A stretch of DNA of 58,110 nucleotides from Haloarculaceae archaeon (GCA_007122455.1 SKTU01000001.1:1-58110); one strand, 5' to 3'. Shown: positions 35,399 through 46,032, counted from the first letter of the stretch. Notes: a model not told the origin generated them from the sequence alone. Numbers and translations are program-made.

Positions 35399-35489
35399 CG
35401 AAACCCGTCTGAACGGCCGACGAGCCGAAACCCGTCTGAACGTCCGACGCTCGGACGACACACGCATGCGTGTGAGCAAAAAGCATATC
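35399..35489 (+). promoter_or_regulatory. cdc48 upstream element: tandem 24-bp repeat, 16-bp palindrome and TATA-like box
   Basis: Two copies of a 24-base unit (35399-35422 and 35426-35449, period 27, one mismatch at the eighteenth base) are followed by a perfect 16-bp palindrome, CACACGCATGCGTGTG (35459-35474), and a TATA-like GCATATC (35483-35489) about 33 bases before the ATG. This looks like an operator for the AAA ATPase gene; the bound factor is unknown. Confidence 0.5.
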
Positions 35490-35518
35490 TCCGGCGCGAC
35501 CCCATCTACGGTATCGAA

Positions 35519-37744
35519 ATGAACGAGGTTCAGCTAGAGGTGGCGAAAGCCTACCCGAACGACTCGGGCAGGGGCATCGCACGCCTGGACCCGGACACGC
35601 TGTTGCATCTAAAGCTGTCACCGGGTGATATAATCGAGATCGAGGGGGCCGACTCGACCGCCGCGAAGGTGTGGCGGGCCGATCGGCAGGACTGGAACAC
35701 CGATACGGTTCGGATCGACGGGTTCACGAGACAGAACGCCGACGTCGGGATCGGAGAGCGGGTGACGATCCGGAAGGCCGACGCGACGAAAGCCGATCGA
35801 CTCGTGTTGGCGCCGCCGGAGGAGGCCTCCGTCCAGTTCGGCTCGGACGCCGCCGGGATGGTGAAACGACAGATCCTCAAGCGACCGGTCGTTGAGCGGG
35901 ATATCGTCCCCGTCATGTCGTCGACGAACCACCCCTTCATGCGCTCGCCGGGGCAAGCGATCCCGCTCATCGCCGTCGAGACCGAGCCTGACGGCGTCTG
36001 TCTCATCACCGAAGACACCGACGTCGAACTGCGGGAGGAGCCGATCTCCGGCTTCGAGAAGACCGGTGGCGGGATCACCTACGAGGACATCGGTGGGCTC
36101 CAAAACGAGATCCAGCGCGTCCGGGAGATGGTCGAACTCCCGATGAAACACCCTCAGATCTTCAAGAAACTCGGCATCGAGCCGCCACAGGGAGTGCTCC
36201 TACACGGTCCGCCGGGAACCGGGAAGACGCTGCTCGCGAAGGCCGTCGCCAACGAGACGTCGGCGTCGTTCTTCTCCATCGCCGGCCCGGAGATCATCTC
36301 GAAGTATTACGGCGAATCCGAACAGCAGCTCCGGGAGATATTCGAGGACGCGGGCGAGGAGTCGCCGGCGATCATCTTCATCGACGAACTCGACTCGATC
36401 GCCCCCAAACGCGAGGACGTCACCGGGGAGGTCGAACGACGGGTCGTCGCACAGCTGCTCACGATGATGGACGGCCTCGAATCCCGGGGTCAGGTCATTG
36501 TCATCGCCGCGACCAACCGGGTCGACAGCGTCGATCCCGCCCTCCGCCGACCGGGGCGATTCGATCGGGAAATCGAGATCGGCGTCCCCGACGAAGTGGG
36601 GCGCAAGGAGATCCTCCAGATCCACACCCGCGGTATGCCGCTCGCCGACGACGTCGACCTCGATCACATGGCCGACGAGACGCACGGGTTCGTCGGTGCC
36701 GACATCGAATCACTGACCAAGGAGGCGGCGATGAAGGCGTTGCGTCGCTACCTCCCCGAGATCGACCTCGACGAGGAGGACATCCCGCCGTCGCTCATCG
36801 ATCGGATGATCATCAAGCGGAACGACTTCCGTGGGGCGCTCAACGAGGTCGATCCCTCCGCGATGCGGGAGGTTCTCGTCGAGCTGCCGAAGGTGACGTG
36901 GGACGACGTCGGCGGCCTCACCGACGCGAAGGGCCAGGTCAAAGAGTCCGTCGAGTGGCCGCTGAACACGCCGGAGAAGTTCGAACGGATGGGCATCGAA
37001 CCACCCGCCGGCGTGCTTCTGTACGGGCCGCCGGGAACTGGAAAGACGCTGATGGCGAAGGCCGTCGCCAACGAGACGAACGCGAACTTCATCTCGGTTC
37101 GCGGACCGCAGTTGCTGTCGAAGTGGGTCGGCGAGAGCGAGAAGGCGATCCGACAGACGTTCCGGAAGGCCCGGCAGGTCTCGCCGACGGTCATCTTCTT
37201 CGACGAACTCGACTCGCTCGCACCGGGACGCGGTAGCGACACCGGGTCGAACGTCTCCGAGCGGGTCGTCAACCAGCTCTTGACCGAGATGGACGGGCTG
37301 GAGGAGATGGGCGACGTGATGGTCATCGGTGCGACCAACCGACCGGACATGATCGATCCGGCTCTCATCCGGAGCGGACGGTTCGATCGGCTCGTGATGA
37401 TCGGCGAGCCGGACGTCGAGGGCCGCGAACAGATCCTCCGGATCCACACCGACGCGACGCCGCTGTCGGCGGACGTGAGCCTTCGGGAACTCGCCGAGAT
37501 CACCGACGGGTACGTCGGCTCCGATCTGGAGTCGATCGCCCGCGAGGCGGCCATCCAGGCACTCCGGGAGGACGACGACGCGGATACCGTCGAGATGCGG
37601 CACTTCCGGGCCGCTCTGGAGAGCGTTCGTCCGACGATCACCGACGACATCCGGGAGTACTACGAGGAGATCGCAGACGAGTTCCGCGGCGGTCGCGGTC
37701 CCGAGACGGGTCGTCGTCAGGGCGGCCGGATCGGGTTCCAGTAG
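35519..37744 (+). CDS. CDC48/p97-type AAA ATPase (two ATPase domains)
   Basis: A hexameric unfoldase that feeds proteins to the proteasome or remodels complexes in the cytosol. Seen: 741 residues. N-domain (1-190: [23 protein letters not shown], double-psi barrel). D1 has Walker [14 protein letters not shown], Walker [15 protein letters not shown] and [14 protein letters not shown]2 has [48 protein letters not shown]. Both domains keep the ATPase and arginine-finger motifs. A short charged C-tail ([12 protein letters not shown]) ends it. ATG 35519 has a TATA-like element 33 bases upstream. Confidence 0.96.
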   Translation: MNEVQLEVAKAYPNDSGRGIARLDPDTLLHLKLSPGDIIEIEGADSTAAKVWRADRQDWNTDTVRIDGFTRQNADVGIGERVTIRKADATKADRLVLAPPEEASVQFGSDAAGMVKRQILKRPVVERDIVPVMSSTNHPFMRSPGQAIPLIAVETEPDGVCLITEDTDVELREEPISGFEKTGGGITYEDIGGLQNEIQRVREMVELPMKHPQIFKKLGIEPPQGVLLHGPPGTGKTLLAKAVANETSASFFSIAGPEIISKYYGESEQQLREIFEDAGEESPAIIFIDELDSIAPKREDVTGEVERRVVAQLLTMMDGLESRGQVIVIAATNRVDSVDPALRRPGRFDREIEIGVPDEVGRKEILQIHTRGMPLADDVDLDHMADETHGFVGADIESLTKEAAMKALRRYLPEIDLDEEDIPPSLIDRMIIKRNDFRGALNEVDPSAMREVLVELPKVTWDDVGGLTDAKGQVKESVEWPLNTPEKFERMGIEPPAGVLLYGPPGTGKTLMAKAVANETNANFISVRGPQLLSKWVGESEKAIRQTFRKARQVSPTVIFFDELDSLAPGRGSDTGSNVSERVVNQLLTEMDGLEEMGDVMVIGATNRPDMIDPALIRSGRFDRLVMIGEPDVEGREQILRIHTDATPLSADVSLRELAEITDGYVGSDLESIAREAAIQALREDDDADTVEMRHFRAALESVRPTITDDIREYYEEIADEFRGGRGPETGRRQGGRIGFQ

Positions 37745-37785
37745 CGCCACCTCCTCCCGGAATCCTTCCTGATTGTTCGTTATTC

Positions 37786-37815
37786 TTAAATAGGCTCGCT
37801 CGGATACTCCGGTGA
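37786..37815 (+). promoter_or_regulatory. Promoter and ribosome-binding site of the Liv-type transporter operon
   Basis: TTAAATA (37786-37792) is a haloarchaeal TATA-like box; GGTGA at 37811-37815 lies seven bases before ATG 37823, which decides this start over the GTG at 37817. Confidence 0.55.
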
Positions 37816-37822
37816 AGTGTCC

Positions 37823-39115
37823 ATGATAGAGAATGACAAACGTTGGACAGGTGCGGCCGTCAGCCGACGAACGATGCTGCAGGCGACTGGTGTCGGCGTT
37901 GCGACCGGTCTCGCCGGTTGCCTCGGTGACGACGACGACGATACGCTCACGATAGGACATCTGGCGCCGCTCGCACTCGACATGGGGCGAGGTTCCGAGC
38001 GATCGGCCGAACTGGCGATCGAGGAGGTCAACGACGACGGCGGGATCCTCGATCGGGAGGTCGAACTGATAAGCGAGGACGACGAGGGGCTCCCGGGAAC
38101 GGCTCAGACGGAAGCCGAGCGGTTGATCGACCGGGAGGACGCGGATTTCCTCGTCGGGACGTTCACCAGCGAATCGACCCAGGGGATCATGAACCTGGTC
38201 GGCGACGCCGACATCCCGTTTTTCATCAGCGGATCGGCGGACCCGAGAACGATGCAGGACCACCACGGCGAGGATTACGATCGCTACAGGAACATCTTCC
38301 GATCCGGTCCGGTCAACTCCGACTATCAGGCCGAGTTCCTCGCCGATTACATGGAGTTTCTCAGCGACGAACACGGCTGGACCCAGATCGCACATATCCC
38401 CGAGGAGGCGGCCTGGACTGCCTCGTTCAGCGAACTCGTTCCGGGCTTTCTCGAGGAGCGCGGTCTCGACGTCGTGATGGACATCCGCCTCTCGCGGGAC
38501 ACCGACGACTTCGTACCGGTTCTCGACGAGGTCGAGGACGCCGGTGCGGAAGTACTCCTCAAGGAATTCGCCCACATCCCGGGACCGGGGATGCTCTCGG
38601 CGTGGCGCGAAAACGAGTATCCGTTCGCTCAAGAGGGGATCAACGTCGCGTCGATGTCGCCGCAGTTCTGGGACGACACCGACGGCGGCTGTCAGTACGA
38701 AACGACGTCGGAGTCGGGCGGTGCCGGAAAGGCCGAGATCACCGACAAAAGCGTTTCGTTGGGCGAAGCGTACCAGGACCGGTTCGCCGACGAGGGGCGA
38801 CCGACACTCCCGATGTATATGGGGTACAACACGTACGACGCCGTCCACCTCTACAAGGACGTCGTCGAGCGGGCCGGAACCGCCGACTTCGAGAACGATC
38901 TCGACGACATCGTCGACGCGGCGCTGGACAGCGACTTCACCGGCGCGGCCGGACAGATCCAGTTCCATGGTCCGGATCACGAGTACCCACACGACGTTCA
39001 GGCCGGTGTCGATCTGGTGCCGTTTCCGGTCACGCAGTGGCAAGCCGGCGAGAAGGAGGCTGTCTACCCCGCCCAGTACGCATCCGCCGACCACGTCGTC
39101 CCGGACTGGATGTAA
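37823..39115 (+). CDS. Branched-chain amino acid/amide ABC transporter substrate-binding lipoprotein
   Basis: Binds the ligand outside the cell for the importer encoded downstream. Seen: 430 residues. A Tat signal (SRRTMLQATG, Arg15-Arg16) and a lipobox LAGC (Cys33) followed by an acidic Asp spacer are typical of haloarchaeal lipoproteins. The mature part has the LivJ-type fold: LTIGHLAPLALDMGRGSERSAELAIEEVND, TAQTEAERLIDREDADFLVG, MYMGYNTYDAVHLY. No other candidate for solute specificity is visible, so branched-chain amino acid, amide or urea are all possible. Confidence 0.92.
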   Translation: MIENDKRWTGAAVSRRTMLQATGVGVATGLAGCLGDDDDDTLTIGHLAPLALDMGRGSERSAELAIEEVNDDGGILDREVELISEDDEGLPGTAQTEAERLIDREDADFLVGTFTSESTQGIMNLVGDADIPFFISGSADPRTMQDHHGEDYDRYRNIFRSGPVNSDYQAEFLADYMEFLSDEHGWTQIAHIPEEAAWTASFSELVPGFLEERGLDVVMDIRLSRDTDDFVPVLDEVEDAGAEVLLKEFAHIPGPGMLSAWRENEYPFAQEGINVASMSPQFWDDTDGGCQYETTSESGGAGKAEITDKSVSLGEAYQDRFADEGRPTLPMYMGYNTYDAVHLYKDVVERAGTADFENDLDDIVDAALDSDFTGAAGQIQFHGPDHEYPHDVQAGVDLVPFPVTQWQAGEKEAVYPAQYASADHVVPDWM

Positions 39116-39179
39116 TCTGTGGCCGGATCTCGGAGCTATCCATGTACGCTAACGTTCACACTGTCGGGAGGGAATCGCC

Positions 39180-40082
39180 TTGGTAGCAAGTGGCCTCGCA
39201 TCGTTCCTCGTCACCGGCGCGATGATCAGCGCGCTGTACGCGCTGATCGCGATCGGTTTCACGATGATCTTCGGCGTCGGCGGCGTGTTGAACCTCGCCC
39301 ACGGAGCGCTGTTCATGGTCGGTGCCTACGCGTTCCTCGTCGTCAACGCGGGGCTTCGAGAGATACCCGCGATCGGTGCCGCGACGCCGTGGGTCGCATT
39401 CGTCGTCGGCGTGATTGCGGCCGCGGCCGCGTCGTATCTCCTGTATCTCGGCGTCGTCAGATACATCGAGGAGGACGTCATCGCGACGTTCCTCGTGACG
39501 CTTCTGGCCGCGCTGGTGCTCCAGTGGGCCATCACCGGCGTCTTTTCGGCGAACCCGCGAAGCCTCGCAGCCATCGTCGGCGGGAGTATCAATCTCGGAC
39601 AGGTCGGCATACCGACGCGGGTTCGATACATGGAGATCCTCGGGTTCGTCATCTCGTGGATCGCCATCGCACTCCTCTGGTTCTACGTCACGCGGACCGA
39701 CTCGGGACGGTCGATACTGGCGACCTCGATGAGCGAGAAGGGCGCCAAACTCACCGGCGTCGATCTTCCCAGCGTGAAGGCCAAGACGTGGCTCATCGGT
39801 GGTGCGCTCGCGGGAATCGCGGGCGTCTTCCTCGGGAACTTACAGGAGACGAGTCCGGTCATGTGGCTCGACCCGCTGGCGCTGGCGTTCATCATCGTCG
39901 TGATCGGCGGCGTCGGTTCGATCAAGGGATCGATCGTCGCCGCCTACCTGATCGGCTATCTAGAGACGCTGACCGTCATCGCTCTCGGGTTTCAGTACCG
40001 AGGGATCTTCGCGCTGTTGCTCGTGATGATCGTCATACTGGTTCGCCCGGAAGGGCTCTACGGGAGGGAGTTCGTTGAGTGA
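39180..40082 (+). CDS. livH: ABC transporter permease, LivH type
   Basis: One of two membrane subunits of the importer. Seen: 300 residues with eight or so hydrophobic helices. The family N-terminus is FLVTGAMISALYALIAIGFTMIFGVGGVLNLAHG; the coupling-region KLTGVDLPSVKAKTWLIGGALAGIAGV and IGGVGSIKGSIVAAYLIGYLETL follow. The start is TTG at 39180, supported by GGGAGG eight bases upstream and the lack of another start nearby. Eight bases overlap the next permease gene. Confidence 0.9.
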   Translation: MVASGLASFLVTGAMISALYALIAIGFTMIFGVGGVLNLAHGALFMVGAYAFLVVNAGLREIPAIGAATPWVAFVVGVIAAAAASYLLYLGVVRYIEEDVIATFLVTLLAALVLQWAITGVFSANPRSLAAIVGGSINLGQVGIPTRVRYMEILGFVISWIAIALLWFYVTRTDSGRSILATSMSEKGAKLTGVDLPSVKAKTWLIGGALAGIAGVFLGNLQETSPVMWLDPLALAFIIVVIGGVGSIKGSIVAAYLIGYLETLTVIALGFQYRGIFALLLVMIVILVRPEGLYGREFVE

Positions 40083-41184
40083 CGCTGCCGGCGGCGCCGA
40101 CCGCGCCGTCTCGTTCGTAGAGCACCACTTCGGTGCGGTCACGCGCATTCAGCTCGGGTTACTCCTCGTGATCGTTCTCGCGCTGCTCTCGGCGCCGGTG
40201 TGGGGCGGAAACCTCCTTTTCGTCCTCGCACTCGGGAGCATCTGGGCCATCCTCGCGATGGGGTGGGACATCATAAGCGGTCACACGGGCTACATCAGCT
40301 TCGGCCATTCGGCGCTCTCGGGCGGCGGTGCGTACGCGGTCGCCCTTGCGTTGACGTACGTGAGTGCCGACATTCCGTTCGTCGTCACCCTCGGTCTCTC
40401 CGTTCTGGCGGCGTTCACGATCGGGATGCTGTTCGCGCTCCCGTCGCTTCGGCTCAAGGGACCGTACTTCTCTTTGATGACGCTTCTGGCCGTGTTGATC
40501 CTCTACCGATTGGCGTACCCGTTCAACCAGTACACCGGCGGCGAGTTGGGACTCCGAGTCCCCCGATTCAGCGACGTCGCATTCGTCTCCGGGCTCGCGT
40601 CCGCGTCGGTCGTCCGCTACTACATCGCCCTGCTGACGATGATGGCGATCGCAGTCGGGTTGCTGTACGTCAGCCGATCGAACGTCGGCATGGTGTTCGT
40701 CGCAATTCGCGACAACGAGCGCGCCGTCGAAGCGGCCGGTCTCGACACGACGAAGTTCAAGCTGTGGGCGTTCACTCTCAGTTCGATTCCGATGGGGATC
40801 GGCGGTGCCTACCTCGGTCATTTTTACGGCAACGTCGATCCGAGCACCGTGCTCCTGATCGATCGCAGCATCGAGATGATCGTCATGTCCGCCATCGGCG
40901 GCATGGGGTCGATCCTCGGTCCGATCTTCGGCGCGATGCTTTTCGTCTTCCTCCGCGACGAGTTCCTCCTGCACACGATCGATCTCAGCTCGACCCAGCG
41001 GTGGGTCGCGCTGTGGTTCATCGCGGGCGTACTGCTACTGTACGCCCGCGATGGCATCTTCCGGCGGTTCTGGCACTGGATCGGCCAGTTCGAGGACCTC
41101 CGGGGGCTCGGCTCGGGAGCAGTCGAGTGGCTCCGCAACGTTCCGACACGAATCGGTTCGACCGTTCGGGGTGGTCGATCGTGA
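40075..41184 (+). CDS. livM: ABC transporter permease, LivM type
   Basis: Second membrane subunit. Seen: 369 residues. Family motif WDIISGHTGYISFGHSALSGGGAYAVAL and the coupling stretch VAIRDNERAVEAAGLDTTKFKLWAFTLSSIPMGIGGAYLG are both present. TTG start at 40075, with GGGAGGGAG just upstream, overlapping the livH stop by eight bases. A hydrophilic tail of about 40 residues follows the last helix. The stop overlaps the ATPase start (GTGA). Confidence 0.9.
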   Translation: MSDAAGGADRAVSFVEHHFGAVTRIQLGLLLVIVLALLSAPVWGGNLLFVLALGSIWAILAMGWDIISGHTGYISFGHSALSGGGAYAVALALTYVSADIPFVVTLGLSVLAAFTIGMLFALPSLRLKGPYFSLMTLLAVLILYRLAYPFNQYTGGELGLRVPRFSDVAFVSGLASASVVRYYIALLTMMAIAVGLLYVSRSNVGMVFVAIRDNERAVEAAGLDTTKFKLWAFTLSSIPMGIGGAYLGHFYGNVDPSTVLLIDRSIEMIVMSAIGGMGSILGPIFGAMLFVFLRDEFLLHTIDLSSTQRWVALWFIAGVLLLYARDGIFRRFWHWIGQFEDLRGLGSGAVEWLRNVPTRIGSTVRGGRS

Positions 41185-41909
41185 GTATGCTCTCCATCGA
41201 GGCACTGACGAAGCGGTTCGGCGGTCTCACCGCCGTCGACGAGCTCTCCTTCGACGTCGACGAAGGCGAGATCCTCGGTCTCATCGGTCCGAACGGCTCG
41301 GGAAAGAGCACGGTGTTCAACTGCATCATGAGCGTCTACGATCCGACCGCCGGCGAGATTCGGTTCGACGGCGACGACGTCACTCACTGGGACACCCACG
41401 ACATCGTCAACCGCGGACTGGCTCGCGTCTCCCAGCACTCGAACCCGGTCGAGGAGTTCACCGTCGGGCGAAACATCAAGCTGTTCACGCTGCCGAACCG
41501 CATCACCGCGTTCACCGGTGGTGCGACCGACGAGGAGGTACGTGCGATCGCGGCACGCGTCGGACTCGAGGCTCACGTCGATGAACAGCCCGGCTCGCTT
41601 CCCCACGCGGCGGTTCGGCGGCTCGAGATCGCCAAGGCGCTGGCGACCGAACCGAAACTGCTGTTGATCGACGAGCCGTTCGCGGGGATGAACCAGGCCG
41701 AGATCCGCGAGGTGTCGGAGCTGATCACGACGCTCCGCGAGGAGGGAATCACGATGATCGTCGTCGACCACAACATGAAGGGATTGATGACGCTCGTCGA
41801 CCGCGTCGTCGTGTTGACGAACGGTCGGAAGCTCGCGGCGGGATCCCCGGAGGAGATCGCCGACAACAAAGACGTTCAGGAGGCCTACCTGGCCGGGGAG
41901 GGGTTCTGA
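41181..41909 (+). CDS. livG: ABC transporter ATP-binding protein, LivG type, with degenerate signature motif
   Basis: Powers the importer together with the next gene. Seen: 242 residues. Walker A GPNGSGKST (36-44) and Walker B LLLIDEPFAG (160-169) are intact. The ABC signature, usually LS(Y/G)GQ in LivG, reads LPHAAVRRLEIA (140-151), with the Ser, Gly and Gln replaced. The start is GTG 41181 in a GTGA overlap and six bases after GGGGTGG; a downstream ATG at 41187 is the alternative. One of two composite ATP sites may be hydrolytically poor. Confidence 0.9.
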   Translation: MSMLSIEALTKRFGGLTAVDELSFDVDEGEILGLIGPNGSGKSTVFNCIMSVYDPTAGEIRFDGDDVTHWDTHDIVNRGLARVSQHSNPVEEFTVGRNIKLFTLPNRITAFTGGATDEEVRAIAARVGLEAHVDEQPGSLPHAAVRRLEIAKALATEPKLLLIDEPFAGMNQAEIREVSELITTLREEGITMIVVDHNMKGLMTLVDRVVVLTNGRKLAAGSPEEIADNKDVQEAYLAGEGF

Positions 41910-42619
41910 TGTCACTGCTCGAAGTCGAGGACCTCCACGTCTACTACGAGAAGGCAGAGGCGCTGAAGGGTATCGATCTCCGCGTCGAGGCGGGAGAGAT
42001 CGTGAGCGTTATCGGCCCGAACGGAGCCGGCAAGACGACGATGCTCGACGCGATCTCCGGACTCAAGGAGTACGAGGGGCGCATCCAGTTCGACGGGCGA
42101 AACGTCGACGAGATGGACGCCCGTGAACTCGTCGCGGCGGGCGTCGTTCACTGTACCGAGGGTCGGGATCTCTTCCCGTATTTCACCGTCCATCAGAACC
42201 TCCTCATGGGGGCGCAGCTCCGGGAGGACGAGGCGGGTGTCGAATCCGATCTCGACATGGTGTACGAGCTGTTCCCGCGGCTCGACGAGCGGCGAACGCA
42301 GGAGGCTCACACGATGTCCGGCGGCGAACAGCAGATGCTCGCCATCGGACGTGCGCTGATGAGTGATCCGAAGCTGCTCATGCTCGACGAGCCGACGCTC
42401 GGGCTCGCACCGATCATCATCGAGGACATCAGCGAGATCCTCGAGGAACTCAGCGAGCAAGGACTGACCGTGTTGCTCGCCGAACAGAACTCCACGTTCG
42501 CGATGAGACACGCGGAGCGACTCTACCTCCTCGAGACGGGCAACGTCGAACTGGAAGGGAGCCCAGAGGAGTTCAGAACGAACGACTACATCCGGGACGC
42601 CTACATGGGCATCACGTGA
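41909..42619 (+). CDS. livF: ABC transporter ATP-binding protein, LivF type
   Basis: Second ATPase of the importer. Seen: 236 residues with canonical motifs: Walker A GPNGAGKTT, Q-loop and signature MSGGEQQMLAIGRAL, Walker B LLMLDEPTLGLAP, and AEQNSTFAM near the switch His position. The ATG overlaps the livG TGA by one base. Together, the five genes make a complete Liv-type importer with one conserved and one degenerate ATPase. Confidence 0.93.
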   Translation: MSLLEVEDLHVYYEKAEALKGIDLRVEAGEIVSVIGPNGAGKTTMLDAISGLKEYEGRIQFDGRNVDEMDARELVAAGVVHCTEGRDLFPYFTVHQNLLMGAQLREDEAGVESDLDMVYELFPRLDERRTQEAHTMSGGEQQMLAIGRALMSDPKLLMLDEPTLGLAPIIIEDISEILEELSEQGLTVLLAEQNSTFAMRHAERLYLLETGNVELEGSPEEFRTNDYIRDAYMGIT

Positions 42620-42638
42620 TCGAGCTGTCGAGCGTCAG

Positions 42639-43319
42639 TCAGTAGATCAGCTCGTCGTCGTTTTCGACCATGTACAGCGTTCGTGCGGCGATGTTCACCG
42701 CGTGGTCGCCGACCCGTTCGAGGTCGCGAATCGTCAGCAACACTCGCGAGACCTCCTGCATGAGCACCTCGATCTCGGCTTCCGACCCCCGGTCGTCGAA
42801 CTCCGTGTCGATGAGTTCCCGGACGACGCGCCCCGAGGCGTCCTCGCACATCGAGTCGATCGTGTCGTCGCGGTCGTTGATCTCGAAGCAGGCCTCGACG
42901 TCCTCCTGGGCGTACGCTTCCATCGCGTCGCCGACCATCTCGATGACGGCGTCGCCGATCCCCTGGACGTCGACGTCGGGGTAGACGTCACGGCCGGCCT
43001 GTAGCGTGTAATCCCCGAGGTTCGTCGCGAGATCGCCGATCCGCTCGAGGTCGGTGATGATCTTGAACGACGCGGCGATGAACCGGAGGTCGCCGGCGAC
43101 CGGTTGCTGGAGCGCCAGCAGGTCGATACACTGCTTTTCGAGGTCGAGATACAGCTCGTTGACTTCGTCGTCACCTTTGATGACGTCCCACGCGAGCGAT
43201 TCGTCCTTCGTCTCGAGTGCGTTCAGCCCGATCCGAAGCCGGTCGAGAACGACCTCGCTCATGTAGAGGACGTTCTCGCGGAGATCGGCGAGCTGTTCCT
43301 GAAATCCCTTCCGTGCCAT
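42639..43319 (-). CDS. phoU: PhoU phosphate uptake regulator
   Basis: Links phosphate transporter activity to signalling, by family. Seen: 226 residues made of two similar three-helix PhoU repeats. Each has the metal-binding D/E-x2-R-x2-D pattern (ITDLERIGDLATNLGDY; IRDLERVGDHAVNIAARTLY). Last gene of the pst cluster, 63 bases after pstB. Confidence 0.94.
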   Translation of the reverse strand: MARKGFQEQLADLRENVLYMSEVVLDRLRIGLNALETKDESLAWDVIKGDDEVNELYLDLEKQCIDLLALQQPVAGDLRFIAASFKIITDLERIGDLATNLGDYTLQAGRDVYPDVDVQGIGDAVIEMVGDAMEAYAQEDVEACFEINDRDDTIDSMCEDASGRVVRELIDTEFDDRGSEAEIEVLMQEVSRVLLTIRDLERVGDHAVNIAARTLYMVENDDELIY

Positions 43320-43382
43320 TGCTGTCCGTATTCGGTATTCGGCTATAGGTGTTGGGCTCCGTGCAACGTCTGTCCGACAGTA

Positions 43383-44222
43383 CTATCCGAACTTGCCGGT
43401 GATGTAGTCCTCGACCCTGTCGCTCTCCGGGTTGGCGAAGACGGTCGCGGTGTCGCCGAACTCGACGAGTTCGCCGCCGGTGAGGAAGACGGCGGTCTTG
43501 TCGGAGATGCGGGCCGCCTGTTGCATGTTGTGGGTGACGATGACGACGGTGTAGTCGCGTGCGAGGTCGTCGATGAGATCCTCGATCTTCGATGTCGCGA
43601 CGGGGTCCAGCGCCGACGCCGGCTCGTCCATCAGCACGACCTCGGGATCCGGTGCGATCGCGCGGGCGATGCAGAGTCGCTGCTGTTGGCCACCGGAGAG
43701 TTCGAGCCCCGATTCGTCGAGCTGGTCTTTCACCTCGTCCCACAGCGCTGCACTGCGGAGCGCTTCCTCGACGCGGGCGTCGATGTCGCCGTCGTACCCC
43801 TGTATGTTCAGTCCGTAGGCGACGTTGTCGTAGACGCTCTTCGGAAACGGGTTGGGCTTTTGAAACACCATTCCGACCTTTCGGCGGAGTGCGACGGGGT
43901 CGACGTCGTCGTCGTAGACGTTCTTCCCCCGGAGTCTGACTGCCCCCTCGACGCGGGCGGTGTCGATGAGGTCGTTCATCCGGTTGATACACCGGAGGAA
44001 CGTGGATTTCCCGCAGCCCGACGGCCCGATGAGTGCGGTCACTTGCTGTTCGGGGATCTCCATCGAGATGTCGTGTAACGCCTGCGTCTCGCCGTACCAG
44101 ACGTTGACGTCCTCGGCTTCGATGATCGTCCGTCCGGTGCCGGAGTTCGTCGTCGCCGTCTCGAGTCCGGCGGTCGGTCGCTGATCGACGAGCGAGTCGT
44201 CGGTTGTGTCTTCGTAGCTCAT
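43383..44222 (-). CDS. pstB: Phosphate ABC transporter ATP-binding protein
   Basis: Seen: 279 residues. Walker [10 protein letters not shown], the Q-loop region [20 protein letters not shown], signature [15 protein letters not shown], Walker [14 protein letters not shown] and the switch [13 protein letters not shown]. These are hallmark PstB features. The N-terminal 40 residues are variable and acidic. The ATG overlaps the pstA stop by one base. Confidence 0.96.
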   Translation of the reverse strand: MSYEDTTDDSLVDQRPTAGLETATTNSGTGRTIIEAEDVNVWYGETQALHDISMEIPEQQVTALIGPSGCGKSTFLRCINRMNDLIDTARVEGAVRLRGKNVYDDDVDPVALRRKVGMVFQKPNPFPKSVYDNVAYGLNIQGYDGDIDARVEEALRSAALWDEVKDQLDESGLELSGGQQQRLCIARAIAPDPEVVLMDEPASALDPVATSKIEDLIDDLARDYTVVIVTHNMQQAARISDKTAVFLTGGELVEFGDTATVFANPESDRVEDYITGKFG

Positions 44223-45124
44223 TATCGGGTGTCGTACCTGTTTCGGATCGCGATCGCGGTGGCGTTCATGAGGAGCAGGACGGTGAGGAGCACGACGCTA
44301 CCGGCGGCGGCGACGTGCTGAAACTCCGCCTGTGGGAGTCGCGCCCAGTCGAATATCTGCATCGGCATCGCGCTGAACGGGCCGGTGAGCGAGTACGGTG
44401 GCCTGAACATGGAGGTCGCTGCACCGACCATCAGGATCGGTGCCGTTTCGCCGATCGCTCTCGACAGCGAGAGGATCGTCCCGGTCATGATCCCCGGCAA
44501 CGCCGACGGGAGGACGACGTCACGGGTCACCTCCCACTTCGTCGCGCCGACGCCGTAGGCGGCTCGTCGCTGGGAGTCCGGGACCGCCCGAATCGCCTCC
44601 TGGGCGGCGACGATGACGATCGGGAGGATCAGAAGCGTCAGCGTCAGCGAGCCGGCCAGTAAACTCGAGCCCAACCCCGCCGCCCGGACGAAGATCGCGA
44701 GTCCGAGCAGGCCGTAGACGATCGACGGCACGCCGGCGAGGTTGGCGATGTTCGCCTCGATGAACCTGGTGAGTCGGTTGTCTGCCGCGTACTCCTCGAG
44801 GTAGATCGCCGCGCCGACGCCGAGGAACACCGTGAACACCGCGGTCAGGACGATCAGGAATATCGAGCCGACGAGCGCCGGATAGATGCCGGCACCGCGG
44901 CCGCCGGGGAGGTAGTTCTCGGCGAACCGGGACGGTGGATAGGTGAGAAACTCCCAGGAGAGCCACCCCCACGACTCGTAGATCACGTCAGCGAGCAACA
45001 GCGCCAGGGCGACGACCCCGACGAGTGTCGAGAGGAAACAGACGCCGACGAAGATTCGGCCGTAGAGCCGCTTTCGAGCGAGGCTTCCGTTGGCGTCCAG
45101 CCCGTCGAACTCCTCGGTGGCCAT
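44222..45124 (-). CDS. pstA: Phosphate ABC transporter permease PstA
   Basis: Seen: 300 residues with six main hydrophobic segments; [37 protein letters not shown] and [50 protein letters not shown] (the ATPase-coupling loop) identify the Pst permease family. The stop is TAA overlapping the pstB start; the start overlaps the pstC stop. Confidence 0.94.
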   Translation of the reverse strand: MATEEFDGLDANGSLARKRLYGRIFVGVCFLSTLVGVVALALLLADVIYESWGWLSWEFLTYPPSRFAENYLPGGRGAGIYPALVGSIFLIVLTAVFTVFLGVGAAIYLEEYAADNRLTRFIEANIANLAGVPSIVYGLLGLAIFVRAAGLGSSLLAGSLTLTLLILPIVIVAAQEAIRAVPDSQRRAAYGVGATKWEVTRDVVLPSALPGIMTGTILSLSRAIGETAPILMVGAATSMFRPPYSLTGPFSAMPMQIFDWARLPQAEFQHVAAAGSVVLLTVLLLMNATAIAIRNRYDTR

Positions 45125-46032
45125 CAGTCGTACACCTCCCGATATCGGCCGCGGATGTACTGGCTCAACAGGTTCATCGCGAGCGTCATCACGAACAGCG
45201 TCAGGCCGACGGCGAACAGCGACTGGTAGCCGATCGAGCCGACCGAGACGTCACCGGTGCCGACCTCCACCATGTAGGCGGTCATCGTCTGGATTTCCTC
45301 GAGCGGGTTGAACGTGATGTTCGGCTGCATGCCGGCCGCGAGCGTGACGGCCATCGTCTCGCCGATCGCCCTGGAGATCGCGAGCACGTAGGAGGCGAGA
45401 ATCCCCGAAACGGCGGCCGGGAGAACGATCCTCGTCGACACTTCGAACTTCGTCGCGCCGAGTCCGTAGCCGGCGTTCCGAAGGTCGTCGGGGACGGCGC
45501 TCATCGCGTCCTCGGACAGCGACGACACCATCGGAATGATCATGACTCCGACGACGATTGCCCCGGAGAGCGCGTTGAACGTCCCCGTCTCCGGAAAGAC
45601 TCGCTGGATCTGTGGTGTGATGAACGAGATCGCGAAGAAGCCGTAGACGATCGTGGGGATCCCGGCGAGGATCTCCAGCGTCGGCTTCAGCACCCGCCGG
45701 AGTCGCCTGTTCGCGTACTCGCTGAGGTAGATCGCGGTCAGCGTGCCGACCGGGAGCGCGACGAGCGCGCTCCCGACGACGATCAGCATCGTTCCCCAGA
45801 GGAGCGGGAGGATCCCGTAGCTCCGCGGGCGGATGATCGGCGACCACTCGGTACTCGTGAAGAACTCCACGATCGACACCTCGCGGAAGAAGGGAATAGA
45901 TCCCGTAATGAGCACGAGAACGATCCCGAACGTCGTGAGAACGGTGACGAGCGCGCAAGCGAGGAAGACGACACGGGCGATCGCCGTTCCGCGATCCGAC
46001 ACCTCACCGTACGTTATGTCGGCGCCGCTCAT
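45124..46032 (-). CDS. pstC: Phosphate ABC transporter permease PstC
   Basis: Seen: 302 residues, six transmembrane segments. [39 protein letters not shown] and the coupling loop [51 protein letters not shown] are PstC-like. The ATG is overlapped by the pstS stop (four bases), giving a tight pstSCAB order. Confidence 0.94.
   Translation of the reverse strand: MSGADITYGEVSDRGTAIARVVFLACALVTVLTTFGIVLVLITGSIPFFREVSIVEFFTSTEWSPIIRPRSYGILPLLWGTMLIVVGSALVALPVGTLTAIYLSEYANRRLRRVLKPTLEILAGIPTIVYGFFAISFITPQIQRVFPETGTFNALSGAIVVGVMIIPMVSSLSEDAMSAVPDDLRNAGYGLGATKFEVSTRIVLPAAVSGILASYVLAISRAIGETMAVTLAAGMQPNITFNPLEEIQTMTAYMVEVGTGDVSVGSIGYQSLFAVGLTLFVMTLAMNLLSQYIRGRYREVYD

Noticed and set aside
36710-39094. 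794-codon open frame antisense to cdc48 and the Liv binding protein
   Set aside because: Shadow of two well-recognised genes; high-GC codon bias keeps the opposite frame open. No domain and no sensible start.
42639-43319. Toxin-antitoxin or defence function for the small helical proteins
   Set aside because: The PhoU repeats and the pst context explain the gene.
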